From NCBI GenBank assembly GCA_022792755.1, contig JAAWBP010000010.1, positions 1 to 5,161 of the forward strand: a stretch of DNA of 5,161 nucleotides, read 5' to 3'. This stretch comes from Oscillospiraceae bacterium (GTDB lineage Bacteria > Bacillota > Clostridia > Oscillospirales > Ruminococcaceae). The position numbers and the translations under genes were made by a program. Positions 1-5,161 of the stretch are shown here, piece by piece (the stretch's first letter is position 1; every line of letters starts with the position of its first letter). The notes beneath the pieces are model-generated. The model was not told the origin of the DNA. It saw nothing but the letters and a program-made list of their open reading frames with translations, and searched no databases.

Positions 1-2672
1 ATGATGCCGACCAGGCGGTTCCCTTCAGCCAGCCCTGACAGCGCTCTCACCGCCTGCTGTAAAGATTCCTCGTCCAGCGAACCGAAGCCCTCGTCGACAA
101 ACATGGTGTCGAGGCGGATCCCACCGGCAGACGACTGAACCTCGTCGGACAGCCCAAGGGCGAGGGAAAGCGAGGCTTTGAACGACTCACCGCCCGACAA
201 CGTTTTGACGCTGCGCTCGCTCCCATTGTAATGGTCGACGACGTCCAATTCGAGTCCGCTCTGGCTGCGGTTGTTTTCCGCTGTGCGGCGGCGTTTTAAT
301 TCGTATTGGCCGCCGGACATCACCATAAACCGGGTGTTGGCGCGGGCAATGACCCGGTCGAAGCAGGCCATTTGAACATAGGTTTCCAGCATGACCTTTT
401 CCTTGCCGCCGACATTGCCGTTTGCAGTGTCGGACAGCGCTTTTACCCAGATCCATTTCGCCTCGATTTTCGCTGCCTCTTTAGACATCCCCCTGATCCT
501 TTCAAGCACGGAGCGATTCGTCGTGATCCTGGTGGATATCGCCTGCTTTTTGCCGGCCATCATCCTTTTTTGAGTGTTCAATTCGGTTTCTTTGACCTTT
601 TCGGCGTCGATATCGGCCACAATCTGATCTTGCAGGTTCTTTTTCGCCTCCTCAACCGCTGCATTCAGCTCCGCGATGGTTCTGTCACAGGCGCTGTAAT
701 CCTCAACGGCCTTTTTATGCGCCGCTTCGATTGCGGCTTTTTTCTCTTCACACGCTTTGACCTCTTTTTCCGCTTCCAGTTTGGTCTCGAATTTCAACTT
801 GAGGGAAAGCGCGGCAATCCGTTCTTCGATAAATTTCTTTTCGGCTTCCCGTTCGACCACTCTTTTCTCGAGTTTGGAAACCGCGTCTTCTAACTCCGAC
901 CGGTTCGCCTCAAGCTCCGGAACCGTCCGGTCGAGTTCCGTCTTCCTCCCGGCCATCGCCTTAGCCGTTTGGATTGATTCCCTGAGTTCGGTTAACCGCC
1001 TGACAACATCAGACTCTTTTTCGGCAAGCCTCTCCTCGATTTCTTCGAAACGCTCGGACAAAAGCAGTTCCTTCGCCGCAGCTTCAAGGGTAGATTTTTT
1101 TTCTTCAAAAGCCGCTTTGGCTTCGCCCGCCCTGAGGCTTGAGGCAGCCGCTTCGTTTGCAGCGCGTTCGGCGACCTGTTTGCTCCGGTCGAGATCGGCT
1201 TTCGTCGGGGCCCGTGCAGACTTACCCGCCTTGTTCGGATGAGAAGTCGATCCACAGACAGGGCAGGGTTCGCCCTCGGCCAGCCTCTCCGCGATGATCC
1301 CGGCCTGTTCGTCCAGATACGCCTTCTGGTTTGCTCTGTACTCCGATTCCCTGATCCGCGCTGTCTCGGATTTATCCTTATAATCTGCCTGCGCTTCTTT
1401 TAATCTCTTTTCCAGCCCCTTTAAGTCGGACAGCGTCTCCTTCAAATCGGCAAGGGCCTTTCTCCCTTGATTGACGGCGTCCCTTTGCATCTCGAGCTTG
1501 ACGCATTTTTCACCGACGTCTCCAAGGGACTGCCGCTCGGCCTTCAATTTTTCGATCTCCGCTTTCAGTCTTACAAGTGCATCAATTTTTTCTTTGGCTG
1601 TTTTCCCCGCAGTTTCCAATTCAAGTATGGTTTTTAAAAGAGCCGTTCTCTTTTCCTCGAGCTCATCATAATCGGGCAGTGCCAAGCGCAAAGCGGAAGC
1701 GGCAAGATCGAGCGCTTTTGCTTCCGGCAGCTGCGCTTCCCACCTCTCGCACTGTTCTTTTAAGGCGCTGCGTCTCGGAAATTCTATCAGCAGCTTTTCC
1801 TCAGATTCCCTAATCGAATCCCGGGATTTCTGCTGTTCGGCCGCTTTCGCCAGCTTTTCCGTGATTTCCTTGAGCTCCCCCTCGATTCTTTCGATCCCGT
1901 CCCCGCATTCCCGTTCGGATTTTTCATCCCGCTCGATCAGCTTTTCGACGAGTTCAAGAACGTCCTCTATCGGAAGGAGGCCGCCTTTCGCCGCCTCAGC
2001 TTCGTCCGACAGCGCAGCGTTTTCCTCCCAGACGATTCCGCTGCGGTATTGCCTGATTCCCGCCGAAACAGCTTCGTACTCCCTCCCGAGCCTTCCCGAT
2101 TCGCTTTTGAGCTCTTCCTGCAAAGCGCTGTAGCGATGTGTGCGGAAAATCCGCTGAAAGATCTTCTTCCGATCCTCAGTAGAGGCAAAAAGCAGCTTTA
2201 AAAAGTCGCCCTGCGCAACCATCGCAATCTGCGTAAACTGGTCGCGGTCAATCCCCATGATCTCAACGACGGCCTGGTTGACCTCTTTCAGCTTAGCGGC
2301 CACCCTGCCGTCCGGGTAACACAGCTGCGCGTCCGCCTTTTCCACCGTCATACCGCTTCCCCGTGACTTCGGGCGGTCATATTCGGGGTTCCGCTTGATG
2401 TAATACTGTTTTCCGGCATATTCGAAGGTGAGTTCCACCTCAGTCGGCGTACCGGCAGAGGCATATTTCGAGCGGAACATGTTGGCGCTCCTGTTGTCGC
2501 CGCTCGCTTCCCCGTAAAGGGCAAAGGTGATCGCATCGAAGATGGTCGTTTTGCCAGCGCCGGTATCCCCGGCAATCAGGTAAAGCCCCTTTTTCCCGAG
2601 TGCGTCAAAATCCAGCTCCACCCTTCCCGCATAAGGGCCAAACGCGGACATCACAAGTTTAACCGGCCTCAT
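1..2672 (-). CDS. sbcC: Exonuclease subunit SbcC (Rad50-like ATPase), C-terminus cut by window edge
   Basis: SbcC is the SMC/Rad50-type ATPase of the cytoplasmic SbcCD complex, which binds DNA ends and hairpins and drives SbcD nuclease cleavage. I translated the frame completely: 890 codons with no stop, starting MRPVKLVMSAFGPYAG. The N-terminal head has the Walker A motif GDTGAGKT at residues 35-42 and a Q-loop-like QFTQIAMVAQGDF stretch around 150-165. A charged, Glu/Lys/Ala-rich coiled coil spans roughly 190-720 and is interrupted by the zinc hook CPVC at 470-473. The C-terminal head has the ABC signature LSGGES at 825-830, Walker B ending in FVDE at 858-861, and the D-loop SLD at 865-867. 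The frame leaves the window at ...NRLVGI, a point normally close to the family C-terminus, so only about 20-30 residues should be missing. The full protein would be near 910-920 residues, shorter than the roughly 1050-1130 I recall for E. coli and B. subtilis SbcC. The start ATG overlaps the sbcD stop. Identification is very secure. Confidence 0.97.
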   Translation of the reverse strand, partial: MRPVKLVMSAFGPYAGRVELDFDALGKKGLYLIAGDTGAGKTTIFDAITFALYGEASGDNRSANMFRSKYASAGTPTEVELTFEYAGKQYYIKRNPEYDRPKSRGSGMTVEKADAQLCYPDGRVAAKLKEVNQAVVEIMGIDRDQFTQIAMVAQGDFLKLLFASTEDRKKIFQRIFRTHRYSALQEELKSESGRLGREYEAVSAGIRQYRSGIVWEENAALSDEAEAAKGGLLPIEDVLELVEKLIERDEKSERECGDGIERIEGELKEITEKLAKAAEQQKSRDSIRESEEKLLIEFPRRSALKEQCERWEAQLPEAKALDLAASALRLALPDYDELEEKRTALLKTILELETAGKTAKEKIDALVRLKAEIEKLKAERQSLGDVGEKCVKLEMQRDAVNQGRKALADLKETLSDLKGLEKRLKEAQADYKDKSETARIRESEYRANQKAYLDEQAGIIAERLAEGEPCPVCGSTSHPNKAGKSARAPTKADLDRSKQVAERAANEAAASSLRAGEAKAAFEEKKSTLEAAAKELLLSERFEEIEERLAEKESDVVRRLTELRESIQTAKAMAGRKTELDRTVPELEANRSELEDAVSKLEKRVVEREAEKKFIEERIAALSLKLKFETKLEAEKEVKACEEKKAAIEAAHKKAVEDYSACDRTIAELNAAVEEAKKNLQDQIVADIDAEKVKETELNTQKRMMAGKKQAISTRITTNRSVLERIRGMSKEAAKIEAKWIWVKALSDTANGNVGGKEKVMLETYVQMACFDRVIARANTRFMVMSGGQYELKRRRTAENNRSQSGLELDVVDHYNGSERSVKTLSGGESFKASLSLALGLSDEVQSSAGGIRLDTMFVDEGFGSLDEESLQQAVRALSGLAEGNRLVGI

Positions 2673-3808
2673 TGCTCCGCCTCCCACACCTTTTCAATCA
2701 GCGCCGTCATAAACGCCGTTTGTTCGTCCGACAGCGGCGCACCGTTTTGCCGTTCGTAGAGCTCTGCAAACAATTCGAGCGGCGGCTTGCTTTCCGCCTC
2801 TTCCGTTTCGTCGATCTCCGCCTGATGGCGGGTGCGTTTGTTATCGTAGTCGAGCTTCATCAGATTGCGGTAGATGATACGGAGCTTTCCAACTGCATCG
2901 GGGATATCTTCTTCGTCAGTAAGAGTGATGTGAAGATAGTCGTCCCGGAACGGCCTGTCCGCATAAAAGCTTTTCAATGTCAGTTCAGCATAGGTTCCTT
3001 TAATCTCAGCCAGATCGTGCAGCGGGGTCAGCGGCACGGTGCGCAGCCTGAGCATCCCCTTCTCTTCGAGCTCGACAATCGTGACCGATTTTTCGTGATT
3101 TGCCTCTGAAAAGGAATATTTCAACGGCGCTCCCGCGTATCTGATCCGTTCGGAACCGATGTTTTGCGGGATGTGGAGATGGCCAAGGGCCACATAATCA
3201 AACCGGTCGAATACAGTAGAATCGACATTGTCGGAACCGCCGACAGAGACCTCCTCCGACTCGGCCCGCAGGGCGCCCGTGACAAATTGATGGGTGACGA
3301 GGACATTCCTCCCTGCGGGATCGAACGGAATCTGATCCACTGCGCAGCGGAGTGCATCTGTGTAGGATGCGATTTCATCCTCGGGAAAATACCGCCGGAC
3401 ATGGGCGGGCTTTACAAATGGAAGCATATAAACCGTCACGCTTCCGTATTCATCGGAAAGTGAAAACGATGCGACTTCTCCGTTGTAAACAGGAGACAGA
3501 TGAATCCCGCTCACATCCATTAAACGGCTGCCAAAGGCAATCCGCTCAGGTGAATCGTGGTTGCCGCTGATAGCGAACACCTGCAGCTTCCGCCCTGCAA
3601 GGCAGACTAAAAAATCGTCGAACAGTTCGATCGCCTCCGCCGGAGGAACCGATTTATCGTAGATATCACCGGCAATGAGGACACCATCCGGCTTTTCGCT
3701 GTCGATAATCTTGATGATTTCTTTAAGGGTGTATTTCTGATCCTCCAACATAGAAAATTCGTTGACGCGCTTTCCCAGGTGAAGGTCGGAAAGGTGAATC
3801 AGCTTCAT
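2669..3808 (-). CDS. sbcD: Exonuclease subunit SbcD (Mre11-like metallophosphoesterase nuclease)
   Basis: SbcD is the Mn-dependent nuclease subunit of SbcCD, which opens hairpins and processes double-strand ends in concert with SbcC. The 379-residue product is close to the usual family length (about 390-400). It shows the complete calcineurin-like metallophosphoesterase motif series: SDLHLG at 7-12 (D8, H10), GDIYD at 47-51 (D48), GNHD at 82-85, THQF at 172-175 (H173) and GHLH at 209-212. All expected metal ligands are present. The C-terminal part (about 270-379) corresponds to the capping/SbcC-binding region of the family. I chose the ATG at 3808 because MKLIHLSDLHLGK is the canonical N-terminus. 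The open frame extends to a TTG at 3874, but that would add 22 unmatched residues, has no Shine-Dalgarno and lies about 11 nt from the predicted transcription start. The ribosome binding site before 3808 is weak: only AGAGAG at 3815-3820. The TGA stop overlaps the sbcC ATG by 4 bp. The gene is first in the operon. Confidence 0.97.
   Translation of the reverse strand: MKLIHLSDLHLGKRVNEFSMLEDQKYTLKEIIKIIDSEKPDGVLIAGDIYDKSVPPAEAIELFDDFLVCLAGRKLQVFAISGNHDSPERIAFGSRLMDVSGIHLSPVYNGEVASFSLSDEYGSVTVYMLPFVKPAHVRRYFPEDEIASYTDALRCAVDQIPFDPAGRNVLVTHQFVTGALRAESEEVSVGGSDNVDSTVFDRFDYVALGHLHIPQNIGSERIRYAGAPLKYSFSEANHEKSVTIVELEEKGMLRLRTVPLTPLHDLAEIKGTYAELTLKSFYADRPFRDDYLHITLTDEEDIPDAVGKLRIIYRNLMKLDYDNKRTRHQAEIDETEEAESKPPLELFAELYERQNGAPLSDEQTAFMTALIEKVWEAEQ
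2680..2684 (-). promoter_or_regulatory. Ribosome binding site of sbcC inside the end of sbcD
   Basis: The minus strand reads GGAGG, followed by 7 nt and then the ATG of sbcC at 2672. It lies within the last codons of sbcD. This strong site at ideal spacing fixes the sbcC start and allows independent initiation in addition to coupling through the ATGA overlap. Confidence 0.85.
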
Positions 3809-3891
3809 AAATGGCTCTCTTTCGTGAAGGGTGTCGTCTGAAATGGTTCGTATTCCCGTATACTCATTCGGCAAGTGGGTATATCAATCTT

Positions 3892-3920
3892 AATATAACA
3901 CGATTCCGCAAAAAAGCCAA
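3892..3920 (-). promoter_or_regulatory. Putative sigma-A promoter of sbcDC
   Basis: On the minus strand, TTGGCT (positions 3920-3915, 4 of 6 matches to TTGACA) is followed by a 17-nt spacer and TATATT (3897-3892, 5 of 6 matches to TATAAT). The spacer ends in TGT, giving an extended -10 element. Transcription would start near 3885, leaving a leader of about 77 nt before the sbcD ATG. The call rests only on consensus matching and position. I saw no LexA-type box next to it. Confidence 0.6.
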
Positions 3921-3968
3921 TGCACAGACAGAAAGGAGCAAAAACCTCTTAAACTTTTAAGTGAACGA

Positions 3969-3997
3969 TAGAATCATCATAAGGTTTATGATAAAAT
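3969..3997 (+). promoter_or_regulatory. Putative extended -10 promoter of the hydrolase gene
   Basis: TAAAAT at 3992-3997 (5 of 6 matches to TATAAT) is preceded by TGA, forming an extended -10. A poor -35 candidate, TAGAAT at 3969-3974 (3 of 6 matches), sits at a 17-nt spacing. An overlapping TATGAT at 3987-3992 is an alternative -10 without a partner. The start would fall near 4004, giving a leader of about 60 nt that includes the palindrome at 4014-4029. The weak -35 could mean low activity or a need for an activator. Confidence 0.45.
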
Positions 3998-4001
3998 AGG
4001 T

Positions 4002-4029
4002 AAAAAGACAAAAGGCAGTTTAAACTGCC
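4002..4029 (-). terminator. Possible minus-strand intrinsic terminator upstream of sbcDC
   Basis: Read on the minus strand, the GGCAGT-TTAA-ACTGCC hairpin (6-bp stem, 4-nt loop) is followed directly by TTTTGTCTTTTT. This resembles a short intrinsic terminator that would stop antisense transcription coming from the hydrolase region before it reaches sbcD. The stem is short and the T-tract is interrupted. It shares the palindrome with the operator interpretation, so the two roles compete or coexist. Confidence 0.3.
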
Positions 4030-4034
4030 GGCAG
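4014..4034. repeat. Perfect 16-bp palindrome with an overlapping second palindrome
   Basis: GGCAGTTTAAACTGCC (4014-4029) is a perfect palindrome with 8-bp arms. The overlapping CTGCCGGCAG (4025-4034) is a second perfect palindrome that reuses the CTGCC arm, so the block reads GGCAG-TTTAAA-CTGCC-GGCAG. It sits about 10 nt after the predicted hydrolase start site and 15 nt before its ribosome binding site. That is a classic place for a repressor operator; it could instead act as an RNA hairpin in the leader. No regulator gene is visible in the window. Confidence 0.7.
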
Positions 4035-4048
4035 AGCCCAAAGGATTG

Positions 4049-4055
4049 AAGGAGG
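4049..4055 (+). promoter_or_regulatory. Strong ribosome binding site deciding the GTG start of the hydrolase
   Basis: AAGGAGG is followed by 8 nt and then GTG at 4064. This near-perfect Shine-Dalgarno supports the GTG. The further in-frame TTG at 4046 lies immediately upstream of the site itself and so cannot be served by it. Confidence 0.9.
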
Positions 4056-4063
4056 AAAACACC

Positions 4064-5053
4064 GTGAACAAAAAGCGGAAAGAATATATCGAAGCGTGCG
4101 AGCTGTCAGAAATGGTGACATTCCGGCTTGGAGGGATTGATCAGAAGGTCTTGATCGAGGGAAAAAGCGCCGGAAACCCCATCGTGATCTTCCTGCACGG
4201 CGGCCCTGGAACCCCCATTCCATTCGGAGCGGGATGCCGCGGGCTCTTCCCCGATCTCACCGAAAAAGCCACCTTTGTCTTTTGGGATCAATGGGGCTGT
4301 GGCATCAACAACTGCAAGCCGGAAGAAGTTCCATCAATCGACGGATACGTCGATATGACGGTCGATCTGATCCGGGCGGTCAGCGAACGTTTTCCTCAAA
4401 ACCGGATTTCGCTTTTCGGCGTGTCGTGGGGGTCTTATCTTGCGGCGCGTGCCGCGCGAATCATCCCCGAGCGGATCAGCAGCGTTTTTACATACGGGCA
4501 GATCGTATCCAATCTGGTTTTCAACGACGAGACGTTAGGCGCTTTGGCGCATTCCAGCCTGCCGGATGAGAAAAAAGAGCAGCTGCGCGGCATCGCGGCA
4601 AAATCCGAGCATTCCCTCGAAGAAATTGCGGCAGTTATGAAGTGGCTGATGAAATACACCGATGGCGGCCAGTCGAAAGATGATAAAATGCCGGTCGGCC
4701 GTACAATTTGGGGACTTCTGACAAGTCCTGATTACTCATTCGCGGACTTCAAGGCGATTATGGTGAACGGGGCGGTAAAATCCAAAACGCTGATGCCGGA
4801 ATTGATCCGGTGCGATTTGCGGGAGGATCTCCGCCACGTACAGGTGCCCTATCTGATTTTGCAGGGAGAACGGGATCTGGTCACCCCCTTTGCGCTGGTG
4901 AAAAAATTGGCCGATGAGTCCGGCAACCCCAACCTGAGATTCGTTCCCGTTCCCGGCAGTTCTCATCGCCCAGGTTCTAAAGGGATGGATGCCGTCATCA
5001 GCGAAGGATTTTCTTTTCTGATGGAGAGTGAAACAACGTCCGTCCGCGAATAA
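4064..5053 (+). CDS. Alpha/beta hydrolase, proline iminopeptidase-like
   Basis: The predicted protein has 329 residues and belongs to the alpha/beta-hydrolase fold, nearest in motif pattern to peptidase family S33 (prolyl aminopeptidase). The oxyanion-side motif HGGPG is at 45-49, DQWGCG at 75-80, and the nucleophile elbow GVSWGS at 119-124 gives Ser121. The acid is probably Asp271 in GERDLVTP (268-275) and the base His301 in GSSHRPG (298-304). The triad order and spacing are normal, and the region between about 150 and 250 would form the cap domain. I see no signal peptide or membrane segment, so it is probably cytoplasmic. Proline iminopeptidases usually have DQRGSG and GGSWG; here they are DQWGCG and GVSWG, so the substrate may differ and peptidase activity should not be assumed. 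The GTG start at 4064 is chosen for its AAGGAGG site. The gene is transcribed away from sbcDC, appears monocistronic within the window, and may be controlled through the palindrome in its leader. The fold assignment is secure; the substrate is unknown. Confidence 0.9.
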   Translation: MNKKRKEYIEACELSEMVTFRLGGIDQKVLIEGKSAGNPIVIFLHGGPGTPIPFGAGCRGLFPDLTEKATFVFWDQWGCGINNCKPEEVPSIDGYVDMTVDLIRAVSERFPQNRISLFGVSWGSYLAARAARIIPERISSVFTYGQIVSNLVFNDETLGALAHSSLPDEKKEQLRGIAAKSEHSLEEIAAVMKWLMKYTDGGQSKDDKMPVGRTIWGLLTSPDYSFADFKAIMVNGAVKSKTLMPELIRCDLREDLRHVQVPYLILQGERDLVTPFALVKKLADESGNPNLRFVPVPGSSHRPGSKGMDAVISEGFSFLMESETTSVRE

Positions 5054-5080
5054 AGCCCGCATATCCGAGAGAAGCTTTCC

Positions 5081-5106
5081 TGTAGGATCGCCCCAACGAT
5101 CCTACA
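5081..5106. terminator. Perfect hairpin after the hydrolase stop, candidate terminator
   Basis: TGTAGGATCG and CGATCCTACA form a perfect 10-bp stem around a 6-nt CCCCAA loop, beginning 27 nt after the hydrolase stop. The location suits transcript termination or 3'-end protection. However, no U-tract follows directly: the first T-run (CTTT) is about ten bases later. No T-run follows on the minus strand either. It may therefore be a non-canonical terminator, an RNA-stabilising stem, or a DNA operator for a gene beyond the right edge. Confidence 0.4.
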
Positions 5107-5161
5107 TCCGCCGTCACTTTAAAACGAAGAAACCGGCAATTTATTATAAATCATTTGAAGC

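Noticed and set aside
306..1242. Plus-strand open frames of up to 195 and 161 codons, rich in Phe or Ser
   Set aside because: They lie antisense to sbcC. Their Phe/Ser/Leu-rich composition is what Glu- and Lys-rich coiled-coil codons yield when read on the opposite strand, and they lack ribosome sites and recognisable motifs.
1..2672. Frameshift or pseudogene in sbcC
   Set aside because: Codon-by-codon translation stays open from the ATG to the window edge with all catalytic motifs in one frame. The gene is only cut by the window boundary.
3121..3570. Overlapping short open frames of 72-99 codons on both strands within sbcD
   Set aside because: They are out-of-frame shadows of an intact, motif-complete sbcD.
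3809..3874. N-terminal extension of SbcD from a TTG at 3874
   Set aside because: The extra 22 residues do not fit the family, no Shine-Dalgarno precedes the TTG, and it lies almost at the predicted transcription start.
3809..3960. SOS (LexA) operator controlling sbcDC
   Set aside because: I looked for the Gram-positive CGAAC-N4-GTTCG dyad. Only isolated half-like strings such as CGAACC and GTGAACG occur, without a matching partner.
4046..4063. Upstream TTG start for the hydrolase
   Set aside because: The TTG lies directly before the AAGGAGG site that clearly serves the GTG at 4064.
5143..5148. Perfect TATAAT on the minus strand near the right edge
   Set aside because: Any -35 would lie beyond the window, no minus-strand gene follows it, and AT-rich sequence yields such hexamers by chance.

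Overview
The window carries three protein genes: two on the minus strand forming an sbcD-sbcC operon, and one on the plus strand reading away from it. The base composition (about half G+C by eye), the strong AGGAGG-type ribosome binding sites, a GTG start and the style of the SbcC N-terminus all suggest a Gram-positive bacterium of the Bacillota. A Clostridia-like lineage is my best guess. This rests on sequence style and memory of the families, not on a search.

Layout. Positions 1-2672 (minus) hold sbcC, the ATPase subunit of the SbcCD nuclease. The reading frame is open over 890 codons and runs off the left edge, probably only a few tens of residues before its stop. Positions 2669-3808 (minus) hold the complete sbcD, the nuclease subunit; its stop and the sbcC start share an ATGA. 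Positions 3809-4063 are an AT-rich divergent intergenic region with a plausible extended -10 promoter for each direction. It also holds a perfect 16-bp palindrome just downstream of the rightward promoter. Positions 4064-5053 (plus) hold an alpha/beta hydrolase related to proline iminopeptidases. Positions 5054-5161 contain no gene but do contain a perfect 10-bp-stem hairpin after the hydrolase stop.

Function. SbcD and SbcC together form an ATP-dependent Mre11-Rad50-type complex that cleaves hairpins, cruciforms and protein-blocked DNA ends. The operon order, the overlap and the internal ribosome binding site fit balanced production of the two subunits. The hydrolase is divergently transcribed and shows no evident functional link to DNA repair. 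The palindrome is the only sign that it may be specifically controlled.

I found no mobile element, CRISPR array, tRNA, rRNA or riboswitch, and no clearly undescribed system. The most useful leads are the palindromic sequence in the divergent region, the terminal hairpin without a U-tract, the compact SbcC, and the altered residues around the active site of the hydrolase.
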